Assembly (NCBI RefSeq): GCF_029633915.1 | Contig: NZ_CP091092.1 | Location: 744,001 to 808,000 of the forward strand | DNA: 64,000 nucleotides | Origin: Methanomicrobium antiquum | GTDB taxonomy: Archaea; Halobacteriota; Methanomicrobia; Methanomicrobiales; Methanomicrobiaceae | Reading direction: 5' to 3' | Shown here: positions 1 through 8,991 of the stretch, piece after piece | Position numbering within the stretch: the first letter of the stretch is position 1 | How the letters are laid out: the number at the start of each line of letters is the position of its first letter | Notes under the pieces: model-generated | The model's database searches: none | Told to the model about the DNA's origin: nothing | What the model saw: the letters and a program-made list of their open reading frames with translations, nothing else | Translations under genes and position numbers: made by a program

Positions 1-211
1 GGATGGCGGTGATGAAAACTACATCGAGGCAGTCTGCACGGTAAAAACCTATGGAAAAACAGGTGTTGAGATGGAAGCTCTGACAGGTGCATCAATTGCT
101 CTTCTTACAATATGGGATATGGTAAAATCAGCTGAGAAAGATGAAGAAGGGCAGTACCCGGAAACCGGAATTGAAGATATTCATGTTGTAAAGAAAGAAA
201 AGTTTGTCTGA
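1..211 (+). CDS. moaC: MoaC, cyclic pyranopterin monophosphate synthase (C-terminal part)
   Basis: Only the last 69 residues are present. The frame is open at the left edge and ends in TGA at 209-211. MoaC makes cyclic pyranopterin monophosphate from the cyclic GTP-derived intermediate, an early step of molybdenum/tungsten cofactor synthesis. The family signature [11 protein letters not shown] followed by a TIWDM helix is read directly. A MobB-MoaE fusion at 57.6-58.3 kb belongs to the same pathway but is not linked to it. The gene is cut by the window, so start and length cannot be judged. Confidence 0.9.
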   Translation, partial: DGGDENYIEAVCTVKTYGKTGVEMEALTGASIALLTIWDMVKSAEKDEEGQYPETGIEDIHVVKKEKFV

Positions 212-506
212 CCTGAATGTTTTTGATATTAAAACCGGATATCTGATTTGACTTGTGGAAATAGAAATCAGAAACCAAATTAAAAACCGAATTAAAAATC
301 AAAATAGTGAGCAAATAAAATAACAAAAAAGGAGAATAAAGAATCCTGTTCTATTTTTTTGAATGTATTAATTTTGTTCTTTGTAAAAACCTTTTTTTTG
401 TCAAAGATACAATATGTAAAGAACCTCAGGGATACCTTTCCCTTTTGGTTATAAAAGGAATGTGGCCAATAGGAAATTCTTAGGCTGAACCTTTCAGGTG
501 AAAACC
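212..506. other. AT-rich intergenic stretch before the ribosomal operon
   Basis: AT-rich stretch between moaC and the L15e gene. No convincing reading frame or RNA was seen. It must contain the operon promoter, but no single TATA box stands out. A Shine-Dalgarno-like AGGTG lies at 496-500, just before the L15e ATG. Confidence 0.5.
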
Positions 507-1097
507 ATGTCAAAATCAATGTACAGCTATGTCCGTGACGCATGGAAATGCCCGGACCAAACTGAAGTAAAAAGCCTTCTCTGGCACCGTATGCAGGGAT
601 GGCGTAAAGAAGGAAGCGTTGTCCGTATCGAAAGACCGACAAGAATCGATCGTGCAAGAAGTCTTGGATATCGTGCAAAGCAGGGTATTATTGTAGCACG
701 TGTAAAAGTCCGCCGTGGTGGACTTAGAAAAGCACGCTACATTCGTGGACGTCGTACAGCCCGTATGGGAATGCGCAAAAAAACAATGGGAAAGAGCATT
801 CAGAGAATTGCAGAGGAGCGTGCTTCACGCAAATTTGTGAATATGGAAGCTTTAAACTCCTACTGGGTCGGTGAAGACGGCAGATCAAAATGGTTTGAAG
901 TCATTCTTGTTGACGGCAATCATCCTGCAATCAAAAGCGATGCACATCTCTCATGGATGTCAAGTCCAAAACACAGAGGACGTGCAGAACGTGGTCTTAC
1001 AAGTGCAGGTCTGAAAGGCCGTGGTATGAGCAAGAGAGGCAAGGGTACAGAACACACCCGTCCAAGTATCCGTTCAAATCAGAACAGAGGAAAATAA
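507..1097 (+). CDS. rpl15e: 50S ribosomal protein L15e
   Basis: A 196-residue, very basic protein matching the archaeal/eukaryotic L15e family, a structural component of the large ribosomal subunit. It begins [13 protein letters not shown] and carries runs such as [12 protein letters not shown] and the L15e-like tail with [10 protein letters not shown] and [13 protein letters not shown] at 507 is chosen over an in-frame GTG at 498, because AGGTG at 496-500 is well placed as a ribosome binding site for 507 and would overlap the GTG. It is the first gene of the information-processing operon and lies 30 bases upstream of rnp3. Confidence 0.95.
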   Translation: MSKSMYSYVRDAWKCPDQTEVKSLLWHRMQGWRKEGSVVRIERPTRIDRARSLGYRAKQGIIVARVKVRRGGLRKARYIRGRRTARMGMRKKTMGKSIQRIAEERASRKFVNMEALNSYWVGEDGRSKWFEVILVDGNHPAIKSDAHLSWMSSPKHRGRAERGLTSAGLKGRGMSKRGKGTEHTRPSIRSNQNRGK

Positions 1098-1127
1098 TTT
1101 CTTCTTTTTTTTCTAATAATAAATACG

Positions 1128-1769
1128 ATGGTATTTTCTGACGCCTGCGTATTTGTATATCCTGCAGGCAATACTTCACTTAGACGAATGGCGCTTGAAG
1201 CAAAGTACCTGGGTCTAAAAAGGCTTGTTTGTGCAGGCTCAAATATATCTGGCAGTTACTTTGGAGTGGAGGTTTTATCCGGGTTAAATTTGCGCCCCGG
1301 AGACTTTCGGGATTTTTCAAGACAGGTTAAATCTGCAAAAAAATCAGATATTGTAATGGCGCATGCAGGAGATGCCGGATTAAACCGATCTCTTCTCACA
1401 TCCGGAAAGCTTCAAATCCTCCGCGGGCTTGAATGCGCACCCAAAAAAGCTTTTGATGATGTCTGCGCAAAATCTGCATATGAAAAGGACGTTGCAATAG
1501 ATATAGATCTTTCTGCAATCACAAGGAAAAGAGAGATATCAAGGCAAAAAGCACTCATATCATTTGAGGAGATACTTAAATTTCAGCGAAAATATGGATT
1601 TTCACTAACAATATCGTCAGGTGCACATTCGTACATTGAACTTTTGTCAGTCTGTGATATTGAGAATTTATGTGGTCTTTTTGGAATGGAAAAAGATGAG
1701 GTCCGGGGGGCTTTAAATACAATAGATGGTATTTTAAGTCCGTATAGTCCTGTAGAGGTGATTAATTAG
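1128..1769 (+). CDS. rnp3: RNase P protein component 3 (Rpp30 family)
   Basis: A 213-residue protein of the Rpp30/Rnp3 family, a PHP-like TIM-barrel subunit of archaeal RNase P that helps mature tRNA 5' ends. Visible family features are an N-terminal MVFSDACVF strand, MAHAGDAGLNRSLL in the middle, and SSGAHSYIELLSV near the C-terminus. It is followed without any gap by rnp2, whose product is a second RNase P protein, so co-translation is likely. The order L15e-Rnp3-Rnp2-PsmA is common in archaea. Confidence 0.93.
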   Translation: MVFSDACVFVYPAGNTSLRRMALEAKYLGLKRLVCAGSNISGSYFGVEVLSGLNLRPGDFRDFSRQVKSAKKSDIVMAHAGDAGLNRSLLTSGKLQILRGLECAPKKAFDDVCAKSAYEKDVAIDIDLSAITRKREISRQKALISFEEILKFQRKYGFSLTISSGAHSYIELLSVCDIENLCGLFGMEKDEVRGALNTIDGILSPYSPVEVIN

Positions 1770-2252
1770 ATGAAACCGCTTCCAAAAAGTCTCAGGGGGA
1801 GCAAAAGATATGTTCTTGGAAGAATCGTTCCGTCAAACATATCTGCGGACGGAAAAGAGATTTATTATGCAATCTATGATGCAATAGCATCCCTATACGG
1901 CGACTATGGTGCTGCAAAAATAAGCATGAGTGTTGTTTTTTCAGAAGATGACCGGGTTATAATAAAATGCAGCAGAGGCTTTGAAGATAAACTCAGAACT
2001 GCTGTTGCAACCGTAAACAGAATTGGGAAAAAAAACTGTGCAATACGCTGTATTTCAACATCAGGAACTATTGCATGTTTAAAAAGGAAAATTCCCAAAC
2101 AATATACTTATGAAACAACAAAAGATGTAAACATTGGAGAAATCCATTATTTAGTCTGTCCTGTATCACAGGAAAAGGTTGATTTATATAAAGAGGGAAT
2201 TAAACACCAAGATACATTTTATTTTACAAGAGAAGATCTCGAGGAATTATAA
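1770..2252 (+). CDS. rnp2: RNase P protein component 2 (Pop5 family)
   Basis: A 160-residue Pop5/Rnp2 family protein that pairs with Rpp30 in archaeal RNase P and supports the catalytic RNA. The N-terminus [14 protein letters not shown] and the segment [17 protein letters not shown] are typical. The ATG follows the rnp3 stop codon directly, and its Shine-Dalgarno GAGGTG (1755-1760) lies inside rnp3. The last base of its stop codon is the first base of the psmA start. The C-terminal 40 residues extend beyond the usual Pop5 core and are less conserved in appearance. Confidence 0.9.
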   Translation: MKPLPKSLRGSKRYVLGRIVPSNISADGKEIYYAIYDAIASLYGDYGAAKISMSVVFSEDDRVIIKCSRGFEDKLRTAVATVNRIGKKNCAIRCISTSGTIACLKRKIPKQYTYETTKDVNIGEIHYLVCPVSQEKVDLYKEGIKHQDTFYFTREDLEEL

Positions 2253-3019
2253 TGCAACCAATGAATGCTCAAATGGGAGGATATGACAGGGCAATTACTG
2301 TTTTCAGCCCTGACGGACGCCTATACCAGGTAGAATATGCCCGAGAGGCAGTTAAGAGAGGAACAACAGCGGTCGGAATCAAATGTCTGGATGGTGTTGT
2401 TTTAATTGTTGACAAGCGTGTAAGCTCCAGGCTTTTGGAGCAGTCTTCAATAGAGAAGATTTTTAAGATAGACGATCACATCGGCGTTGCTTCTTCAGGA
2501 CTTGTAGGAGATGCAAGGGCACTTGTAGACAGGGCAAGAGTTGAAAGTCAGATAAACCGTGTTTCATATAATGAAGCTATAGAAATTGAAACACTTTCAA
2601 AAAAGCTCTGTGATCATATGCAGACACTGACTCAGTATGGTGGTGCAAGGCCTTACGGAACAGCGCTTTTAATTGCAGGTGTAAGTGAAGAGCAGACACG
2701 TCTTTTTGAGACAGATCCTTCAGGCACACTTTTGGAATACAAAGCAACAGCAATAGGTACAGGAAGACCTGCTGTAATGAAAGTCTTTGAAGAGGACTAC
2801 AAAGATGATATGAAAATATCTGAGGCAATTCCAATGGGCCTAAAGGCGCTTCATGCGGCAACAGAAGGTAAATTCGATGTAAACACCGTTGAGATAGGTG
2901 TGGTTGTCCTTGAAAACTCACTCTTTAAGAAGATGAGCAGAGACGAAATTAAAGAATATGTTGACAGGTTTGAAGAAGATTATTCTTCTGAAAACAAAGA
3001 AAAATCAAGTGAAGAATAG
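2252..3019 (+). CDS. psmA: Proteasome subunit alpha
   Basis: A 255-residue alpha subunit of the 20S proteasome, the outer-ring subunit that gates substrate entry and docks the PAN/Cdc48 unfoldases. The N-terminal H0-helix signature [12 protein letters not shown] followed by [13 protein letters not shown] is unmistakable. As expected for an alpha subunit there is no exposed N-terminal catalytic threonine. The C-terminus ends in a Glu/Ser-rich tail. Its ATG overlaps the rnp2 stop by one base. No beta subunit gene lies in the window. Confidence 0.96.
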   Translation: MQPMNAQMGGYDRAITVFSPDGRLYQVEYAREAVKRGTTAVGIKCLDGVVLIVDKRVSSRLLEQSSIEKIFKIDDHIGVASSGLVGDARALVDRARVESQINRVSYNEAIEIETLSKKLCDHMQTLTQYGGARPYGTALLIAGVSEEQTRLFETDPSGTLLEYKATAIGTGRPAVMKVFEEDYKDDMKISEAIPMGLKALHAATEGKFDVNTVEIGVVVLENSLFKKMSRDEIKEYVDRFEEDYSSENKEKSSEE

Positions 3020-3030
3020 GAGTTTAATCG

Positions 3031-3732
3031 ATGATATCTCTTGAGCAGGCAGTAGTGGCAAGGCTTGAGAGCCACGGGGAGAGATTTGAAATTCTTGTGG
3101 ATCCCGATGCCGCAGCGCGCATTCGTCAGGGAGAGGATGTAAATATTGAGGATGTAGTAGCCGCTTTGTTTGTATTTGAAAATGCATCCAAGACTGACAA
3201 GGCATCAGAAGAATCCTTAAAGAAGGTCTTTGAGACAACAGATTTCGCAGAAATTGCAGAGCGGATAATAAAGAAGGGTGAAATTCACTTAACATCTGAT
3301 CAGAGAAAGCAGATGACTGAGGCAAAAAGAGCCCAGGTTATAACCTTTATTTCAAGAAATGCAATAAATCCCCAGACAAAACTTCCTCATCCTCCAAAAA
3401 GAATAGAAATGGCAATGGAGGAGGCAAGAGTTAGCATCGATCCGTTCAGACATCTTGATGAACAGGTAAAAGATGTTATAAAGGCTTTAAGACCAATTCT
3501 TCCCATTAAATTTGCTGAGATGCGTTTTGCAGTTAAAATTCCTGCAGATTATGCACCAAAAGCATATGGTGAGATTTCATCCTCAACGACTCTTGAAAGG
3601 GAAGAGTGGCAAAAAGACGGTTCTTGGATCTGTGTCTGTAAAATACCGGCAGGTATCCAGGAAGAATTTTATAACATGATAAACCGCCTTACCAAAGGTG
3701 ACGGAGAAGTCAGGATTCTCAGTGAGGATTAG
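3031..3732 (+). CDS. sdo1: Ribosome maturation protein Sdo1 (SBDS homologue)
   Basis: A 233-residue SBDS/Sdo1 protein, predicted to act in late 60S-type subunit maturation. The N-terminal domain carries GERFEILVDPDAA, and the middle domain carries RKQMTEAKRAQVITFISRNA followed by NPQTKLPHPP. It lies 11 bases after psmA. In many archaea the exosome genes rrp4, rrp41 and rrp42 come next. Here the next gene is rpl37ae after 61 bases, with no exosome genes between. Confidence 0.95.
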   Translation: MISLEQAVVARLESHGERFEILVDPDAAARIRQGEDVNIEDVVAALFVFENASKTDKASEESLKKVFETTDFAEIAERIIKKGEIHLTSDQRKQMTEAKRAQVITFISRNAINPQTKLPHPPKRIEMAMEEARVSIDPFRHLDEQVKDVIKALRPILPIKFAEMRFAVKIPADYAPKAYGEISSSTTLEREEWQKDGSWICVCKIPAGIQEEFYNMINRLTKGDGEVRILSED

Positions 3733-3754
3733 TCACCATTAATAAGGTTGTAGA

Positions 3755-3765
3755 AATAATATATA
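3755..3765 (+). promoter_or_regulatory. Possible archaeal TATA box upstream of rpl37ae
   Basis: The AT-only run AATAATATATA sits about 30 bases before the L37Ae ATG, in the only sizeable gap of the operon after sdo1. The spacing fits a TATA box with a start site just upstream of the ATG. This is inferred from position and composition only. Confidence 0.35.
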
Positions 3766-3793
3766 CAGACCTAAATTTCGGGGCTTAATTAAT

Positions 3794-4084
3794 ATGGCAA
3801 AATCAAGCAAACAAAGAGCAAAAGGAAGGGTAACCGGTAGCGCAGGAAGATTTGGTCCAAGATACGGACGTTTCCTGAGAAAACGTGTTAACGAAATCGA
3901 AAAAATTACAAATGCAAAGCACCTGTGCCCAAAATGTGATACAGAAGCTGTCTCAAGAAAGGGTACAGGTATCTGGGAATGCAAAAAGTGCGGTTTCAAG
4001 TACGCCGGCGGTGCATATGTTCCACAGACTCCAAACCTTAAAGTTGCACTCCGTACCATTGAGCGTTCATTAATCAAAGAGTAA
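3794..4084 (+). CDS. rpl37ae: 50S ribosomal protein L37Ae
   Basis: A 96-residue zinc-ribbon protein of the large ribosomal subunit. The ribbon is formed by CPKC (around residue 40) and CKKC (around residue 60), followed by GFKYAGGAYVPQTP, which is typical of L37Ae. The basic N-terminus AKSSKQRAKGRVTGSAGRFG is also characteristic. It lies 14 bases before rpoP. Confidence 0.95.
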   Translation: MAKSSKQRAKGRVTGSAGRFGPRYGRFLRKRVNEIEKITNAKHLCPKCDTEAVSRKGTGIWECKKCGFKYAGGAYVPQTPNLKVALRTIERSLIKE

Positions 4085-4098
4085 TGAGGTCTTGATTT

Positions 4099-4230
4099 AT
4101 GTCAGGTTACAAGTGCGCAAGGTGCAAGCAGAAAGTGGAGATTGACATAAATGTCCGCTGTCCATACTGCGGCCACCGTATTCTTTTCAAGGAGCGCGGG
4201 GCAGGCATTAAAACTGTTAAAGCCAGATAA
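4099..4230 (+). CDS. rpoP: RNA polymerase subunit P (Rpb12-like)
   Basis: A 43-residue zinc-binding subunit of archaeal RNA polymerase. The translation starts [16 protein letters not shown] and continues with [15 protein letters not shown]. CxxC pairs at both ends of the ribbon bind zinc, and the GHRILFKER motif is diagnostic of RpoP/Rpb12. It sits between L37Ae and the Brix gene, a conserved archaeal order, and its stop codon shares one base with the Brix start. Confidence 0.95.
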   Translation: MSGYKCARCKQKVEIDINVRCPYCGHRILFKERGAGIKTVKAR

Positions 4231-4631
4231 TGGAAGTAACTACTTCGCGCAAACCTGCACCGCCTCTGAGAACTTTCTCAAAAGACCTTGCCTTTTCTAT
4301 TGGTGAACACTATTCACCAAGAGGAAAAGCAGGTATTGGCGATATTTTAGAAAAATTTGGCAATTTAATTATTTTTTCTAAAGCAGGCAGGAATTTTTTA
4401 ATTGAAGTTTATCATGACGGTGAACCGGTCTTTGACTTTACCTTTTCTTCGTATTCTGTAATTGAACGCGAAGATAATCTAGTGAAAGGACTGACGACCG
4501 GCAACCAAACTGTTTATGATAATCTGGTGCAATATCTGAATATTGCAAAGACAGACCAAAACCATGACAGAATAATCTTTGACGGTGCGCAGAGACGAAG
4601 ATATGTCCTTAAACTCAAAGCAGAAGAATAA
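4230..4631 (+). CDS. Brix-domain rRNA-processing protein
   Basis: A 133-residue protein resembling the short archaeal Brix/Imp4-like family implicated in ribosomal RNA processing and subunit assembly. The N-terminus TTSRKPAPPLRTFSKDL followed by SPRGKAGIGDILE matches the start of the Brix domain. The rest is a compact alpha/beta fold ending in RRRYVLKLKAEE. It overlaps rpoP by one base and the next gene by about 29 bases, so translational coupling is likely. The family is known from sequence similarity; the exact archaeal role is less well defined. Confidence 0.8.
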   Translation: MEVTTSRKPAPPLRTFSKDLAFSIGEHYSPRGKAGIGDILEKFGNLIIFSKAGRNFLIEVYHDGEPVFDFTFSSYSVIEREDNLVKGLTTGNQTVYDNLVQYLNIAKTDQNHDRIIFDGAQRRRYVLKLKAEE

Positions 4632-4860
4632 GGCGGTTTTTGTTTTTGAAACACCTTATGCAGAGCAGATTTTTGAATCTGTCAGGCCTGAAGATGATGA
4701 TATGGGCCGTTCATGCTCTAAAGTTTCATTAAAAGATGAAAATTCGATTGCTTTGACGGTTGAGGCAGATGATGTTTCTGCCCTTCGTGCGGCATTAAAT
4801 ACATGGTTAAGACTGATTATTATTGCAGAAGAGATGCAGGAGGTAATAAAAGATGAATAA
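4603..4860 (+). CDS. pcc1: KEOPS complex subunit Pcc1
   Basis: An 85-residue protein matching the small Pcc1 family. Pcc1 is the dimerising subunit of KEOPS, which makes the t6A base at position 37 of ANN-decoding tRNAs. The layout is a first beta-hairpin with FETPYAEQIFESVRPE, an acidic loop, the strand SIALTVEADDVSALRAALNTW and a final helix. ATG at 4603 gives the usual family length; an in-frame TTG at 4579 would add eight unlikely residues. The gene overlaps its neighbours on both sides. Confidence 0.85.
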   Translation: MSLNSKQKNKAVFVFETPYAEQIFESVRPEDDDMGRSCSKVSLKDENSIALTVEADDVSALRAALNTWLRLIIIAEEMQEVIKDE

Positions 4861-5224
4861 TATTCCACCAAAAGTTCAGAATCAGCTGGCAATGCTTCAG
4901 CAGGTACAGCAACAGTTGCAGACTATAATGCAGCAGAAAGCAAGCTTTGAGATGGCGGCCAAAGAGGCAAAAAAGGCCAGGGAAGAACTTTCCAATGTTA
5001 AAGATGATGCCGGTGTATACGTTACAATAGGCACAGTTATGATGCAGAAAGACAAGGAATCTGTCGCATCAGATCTTGATGACAAGGCTGATACACTTGA
5101 GCTTCGTGTAAAGTCACTTGAAAAGCAGGAAAAGGCTCTTCAGACAAAATTTGAACAGCTACAACAGCAGATTCAGAGTGCCATGCAGTCACAGGGTGCA
5201 GGCGCTCCTCCTTCTGCAAACTAA
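4853..5224 (+). CDS. pfdB: Prefoldin subunit beta
   Basis: A 123-residue beta-prefoldin, part of the hexameric archaeal chaperone that hands unfolded proteins to the thermosome. Two long coiled-coil helices (about residues 5-45 and 70-112, rich in Q, K and E) flank a beta-hairpin with GVYVTIGTVMMQKD, the usual prefoldin-beta pattern. It starts 8 bases inside pcc1 and closes the operon. The last residues are a short Gly/Ala/Pro tail. Confidence 0.92.
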   Translation: MNNIPPKVQNQLAMLQQVQQQLQTIMQQKASFEMAAKEAKKAREELSNVKDDAGVYVTIGTVMMQKDKESVASDLDDKADTLELRVKSLEKQEKALQTKFEQLQQQIQSAMQSQGAGAPPSAN

Positions 5225-5585
5225 TTTTTTTCAGGTAAATTTTCTAATTAATTCAATGTTTCATTTTATTCAGTTTTTATCTTTTATTCAGCTTTTCACT
5301 CAATTTTTTATTCAGCTATGTCTTTAGTTATGTCTTTCGTTATGAGTGTCCTATTATGTACTAATCTTTCATTGGTGGTTAATAATCACAAAAAGTCTTT
5401 TTTAATCAAAGAATTTATAAAATTGAGGGTTAAATGCTATCTGCTGGTTTTTATAGATGTTCTTATTGACACCGTACAATTTATTAATTTAAAACACAGT
5501 ATTTCTTTCATAATAAAAAACAGGTTTTACAACCGTTCATTAATACGTTTTATGTTTTCTCAGATATTTTGGAAGTGGTGAATTA
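5225..5585. other. AT-rich intergenic region with three TTTATTCAG repeats
   Basis: No gene seen. The start is T-rich, as expected for termination of the upstream operon, and contains TTTATTCAG three times (5265-5273, 5283-5291, 5307-5315). The rest leads to the membrane protein gene at 5586, which has a GGTG ribosome-binding element at 5576-5579. Confidence 0.5.
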
Positions 5586-7517
5586 ATGGAAAATTACGAA
5601 AACACAGACCTTGAAGGTGGTCCACAGACACTTGAGGAGATTGGCAGGGTCTTAATAACAGGGATGGTGAAGAATTTCAAAAAAATGATTCCTGTTATGC
5701 TGGCTGTATTTATTGGTGTCTGGCTTATTCACACATATGTTCTGGTATGGTTAAATGAGGGATTCAATCCTGGAGGAACAATCTATGTATATATTCTTGC
5801 CCTGTCTGGCAGTGAACTTACAGGAACACTTTTCTGGATGATTCTTGCTTTTATTCTAACTGCAACAATAGTAAAAATTAAAAAGAAAGGGCCTGGCGGG
5901 TTTATTGGAGACTTTAAGGATATATCCGGGATGTTTTCCTCGTCTAAGGATTCAGTTTCAGAAGAGTTTCAGGCGCTTATGGCGGCAGGAATCGGAATTT
6001 GTCTATTTGTCGGATGGTTCCTGGGAAATTTTTTAGTTTCTTTTATGCTGGCGATTGTTCTCTTGTTTTCTCTTTCTGCCAAAAATGAAAGTCTTTTGGT
6101 ACTATGCACAAGAATTGGTTACTCAGACATAAAGAGAAATTCTTCTGGTGAAAAAGAATTCTGCCCGCTTGATATGCAAAGAACAGTGCTTCTTTTTACA
6201 GGTGGTGTAGCAGGATTTGTTATCTCAGGAATACTGCCATACATTATAACACTGATTCTTGCTGTACTGGCAATTGGATATAGTGCATACTGGTATTACA
6301 ATAAAAACAATCAGGGTAAAAATCCGCCTGGAACTGTTGTTGCAGCCGGTATTTTGTTTGTAATCCTCCTTTCTCTCTTTACAGTTATTCCGGTAGCGGC
6401 AGATGACGGCGGTTTTGAAGAGGCCGGAGGCACATTTGAAAGCTGGGTTGTCAGTGAGGGTGCAGCAATCGCGGTTATAATGGGTCTTCCTCCTGCACTG
6501 GGTTCTGTTATAGGTATTCTTACAGGAATAATTGGAGTGGAAGGCGCTTCAGCAATTGTTTCATCCGGTGGATATAGTACAGGTATGGCAGGTGGAACAG
6601 GCTCTGGCGGTACACCCAAAACACCTCCTGAAAGCACAATTTATGGAACAGGTACTCCTGACGATCCATTCAGAGATAAAGGAACTGTTGGGAAAACCAA
6701 AGATGATGGAAGTATTGAGCCATATCCTGAAAACAAGGATGAGCCACGGGAAATATGGGGGAAGGGAACAAAAGACGATCCATACAGAGATTACCCCGGA
6801 GATGAAGCATCTGTGCCTGAGGAGCCTGTTATTGAAAAAACACCACAAGCACCTCCAAAAGAGCCTGTCCAGCCAGAGCCGGAACCTCCGGCTGAAGAAC
6901 CGCCTGTGGCTCCACCAGCTGAGCCTCCAAAACCTCAGAAACCTCCCGAAGTTCAGCCTCCAGAGCAGCCACTCCCTCCTGAGCCTGAACCTCCAAAACC
7001 TCCGGAACCTCCTGTTGCTCCGCCTGTTGAGCCTCCAAAACCTCCGGAACCTCCCGAAGTTCAGCCTCCTGAGGATATTATAATTCTAAAGGAGAAACTG
7101 GAGAGACTTGAGCGGGAAATGCAGGAATTAAGAGAGACCAAGCAGAAAAGAAACGAGATTGAAAAGAAGAAAATTGAAGCCTACAGGCAGTATGTAAAGC
7201 ATGGTTTCAGAGGGATGTTCAAAGGCGGAAAAGAGATTTTTGAAGCGGTATCTGATCCTAAAGACAAAATATGGGAAGGCGTCAAGAAAAAAATGGATGT
7301 AGAAACACCTCTTGACAAGGCAAAAGAGAAAGCTTTTGGAAAAGAGGTTGAGATGAAGGATATTGCTGAGGATATGAAGAAAACAAAAGCAAAATATGAT
7401 GAAATAAAACAAGAACTTGACAAAATGCCTTCAGCAGAGGATCTCTACAAGCAGGGGCATGATAAGATGGAAGAGATAAGAAGGCTTAAAAGACAAATCA
7501 AAAACGGAGGATTCTAA
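5586..7517 (+). CDS. Large membrane protein with proline-rich stalk and coiled coil, function unknown
   Basis: A 643-residue protein I do not recognise. Residues 35-55, 65-95, 130-165, 200-240 and 250-275 are hydrophobic and likely span the membrane. VIPVAADDGG resembles a signal-peptide end inside the chain, and another hydrophobic glycine-rich stretch follows at about 290-330. Two related motifs, GTGTPDDPFRD and GKGTKDDPYRD, come next. Residues about 420-495 are an almost pure PPEP/PPKP repeat, likely an extended stalk. The last 145 residues are Lys/Glu-rich coiled coil. The next gene overlaps by one base, so the two form a unit. Confidence 0.85.
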   Translation: MENYENTDLEGGPQTLEEIGRVLITGMVKNFKKMIPVMLAVFIGVWLIHTYVLVWLNEGFNPGGTIYVYILALSGSELTGTLFWMILAFILTATIVKIKKKGPGGFIGDFKDISGMFSSSKDSVSEEFQALMAAGIGICLFVGWFLGNFLVSFMLAIVLLFSLSAKNESLLVLCTRIGYSDIKRNSSGEKEFCPLDMQRTVLLFTGGVAGFVISGILPYIITLILAVLAIGYSAYWYYNKNNQGKNPPGTVVAAGILFVILLSLFTVIPVAADDGGFEEAGGTFESWVVSEGAAIAVIMGLPPALGSVIGILTGIIGVEGASAIVSSGGYSTGMAGGTGSGGTPKTPPESTIYGTGTPDDPFRDKGTVGKTKDDGSIEPYPENKDEPREIWGKGTKDDPYRDYPGDEASVPEEPVIEKTPQAPPKEPVQPEPEPPAEEPPVAPPAEPPKPQKPPEVQPPEQPLPPEPEPPKPPEPPVAPPVEPPKPPEPPEVQPPEDIIILKEKLERLEREMQELRETKQKRNEIEKKKIEAYRQYVKHGFRGMFKGGKEIFEAVSDPKDKIWEGVKKKMDVETPLDKAKEKAFGKEVEMKDIAEDMKKTKAKYDEIKQELDKMPSAEDLYKQGHDKMEEIRRLKRQIKNGGF

Positions 7518-8854
7518 TGTCTGACAAAATATCCTATACACTCACAGGCAGGCAGATTTCAGATCTCGGGATTTTATGGAAAGAAGACTTAACACCACTT
7601 TCCCCTCTTGATTTCCAAAGTAATTATCCTGAAGGAAAAAATTATCCTGATTACTTTTTAAAGGAAGGAATATGTGATGAATCCGGAAGTGTCGGGGATA
7701 GCTTTAAGGAGATTTTGGAGGTTTTTGCACTTCCGACATCATATGTCAACATTGTTTTTTTAAGCGATACAAAGGAGAATAATATCTCTAAATATTATTC
7801 TGATTCTCTTTCCCGTTCTATTACAATGCTTGAAGGTGAAGATGATTCTTTTGCTGTAGGGGCGTCTCTTAAAACATCATGGATTACATCGGCTTACGGG
7901 CTTGACACCGGGGCAAATGAGATTGAGATAAAGCCACTGGCTATAGAATTAAACATCAAAGAAGCGGTTGTTTTTCTTGCTCTTTGTGATCTTGAAAGAG
8001 AACTTTTCCTTGTGTCAAAGATACCTGATTATTCTAATGATAAATTTCTGTCAGGATTTGGAAAGGAGGCAATAAAGAAGGTATTTTCCGATGTGATTGA
8101 AATACCCGGATATTCCCTCTTCTCAGAAGTATTCAGAATTTTAATGACCGATGATGCATTTAAATCTGATGTATCGGATGAGGCGTTAAATTCACTGTCA
8201 AAAAAAGGCATTATCAGGGATATGGGAAATTCATATCACTTAAATCCACTTTACCGCGAATCTGTTGTAAAATATTTGGTTCCTGATGTAGCTCTTGACA
8301 TAACTCATCTGAAGACAGTTGAAAATGACAGAGTTCTTGAGAAAAGAATTTCTGGAATTGTTTCAAAAGACAGTTTTTATTCAGTTATGAAATCATCAGA
8401 TTATCCGGAAAAAGTATCTTTGTTCTGGCTTAAAAGAAGCGATGCTTTCCTTTTGACAGACGGACTTCTAAAAAACCCAAAAACAGATCCTGAATCACTC
8501 TTTAAAGCCGATCTGCAAAAATCAGACAATTCAGATGCAGAATCCAAGTTTGAAAATGTGGTTGAGGCTAAAGAGGATATTGGAATTAAAGATGAAACAG
8601 AAGCTGCAGAAGTTTTAAAAGTAGAAGAATCTAAAGAATTTAAAGATACTAATGACTCTACAGAAGTTTTAGAAGCTGAAGATGATATAAAAGCTACAGA
8701 AGCAGTTGTCGTTTTGGATGATCAGAAATCCGGGCAGTTTCAAACCAGTGAGAAGAAAGAATCAGGCAAAAAAAAGAATTTTTGTCCTGAATGCGGCTCT
8801 CCCTTAAAAGAAGGTGCAAAGTTCTGTTCAGAATGCGGGAATAAAATAGCCTGA
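7517..8854 (+). CDS. Zinc-ribbon protein paired with the membrane protein, function unknown
   Basis: A 445-residue soluble protein whose ATG overlaps the stop of the preceding membrane protein gene by one base. The first 320 residues are a mixed alpha/beta region without a motif I can name. Residues about 200-260 (FSEVFRILMTDD through NSYHLNP) could form a winged helix. A Glu/Asp/Val-rich low-complexity linker with repeated EVLEAE-like units follows at about 340-415. The protein ends in a double zinc ribbon, FCPECGSPLKEGAKFCSECG. Such C-terminal ribbons are common in archaeal regulatory or scaffold proteins. Confidence 0.85.
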   Translation: MSDKISYTLTGRQISDLGILWKEDLTPLSPLDFQSNYPEGKNYPDYFLKEGICDESGSVGDSFKEILEVFALPTSYVNIVFLSDTKENNISKYYSDSLSRSITMLEGEDDSFAVGASLKTSWITSAYGLDTGANEIEIKPLAIELNIKEAVVFLALCDLERELFLVSKIPDYSNDKFLSGFGKEAIKKVFSDVIEIPGYSLFSEVFRILMTDDAFKSDVSDEALNSLSKKGIIRDMGNSYHLNPLYRESVVKYLVPDVALDITHLKTVENDRVLEKRISGIVSKDSFYSVMKSSDYPEKVSLFWLKRSDAFLLTDGLLKNPKTDPESLFKADLQKSDNSDAESKFENVVEAKEDIGIKDETEAAEVLKVEESKEFKDTNDSTEVLEAEDDIKATEAVVVLDDQKSGQFQTSEKKESGKKKNFCPECGSPLKEGAKFCSECGNKIA

Positions 8855-8991
8855 AATTCCCACATCCCAAAAAAATAAAAAAAATCTTTTTTTAGGGTGT
8901 TTATTTAAGTTTTAAAGGGACTCTTAAAAAACAATGAATATTAATTTAAATAAGAGTTAAACAAAAATAAAAATTAAGAGGATTATAATTT

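Noticed and set aside
498-506. GTG start for L15e
   Set aside because: The AGGTG ribosome binding site overlaps this GTG and is correctly spaced for ATG 507; the L15e family starts at MSKSMYSYV.
6532-7083. Long Leu/His-rich frame on the plus strand inside the membrane protein gene
   Set aside because: It is a shifted reading of the proline-rich codons of the real gene; its composition is an artefact.
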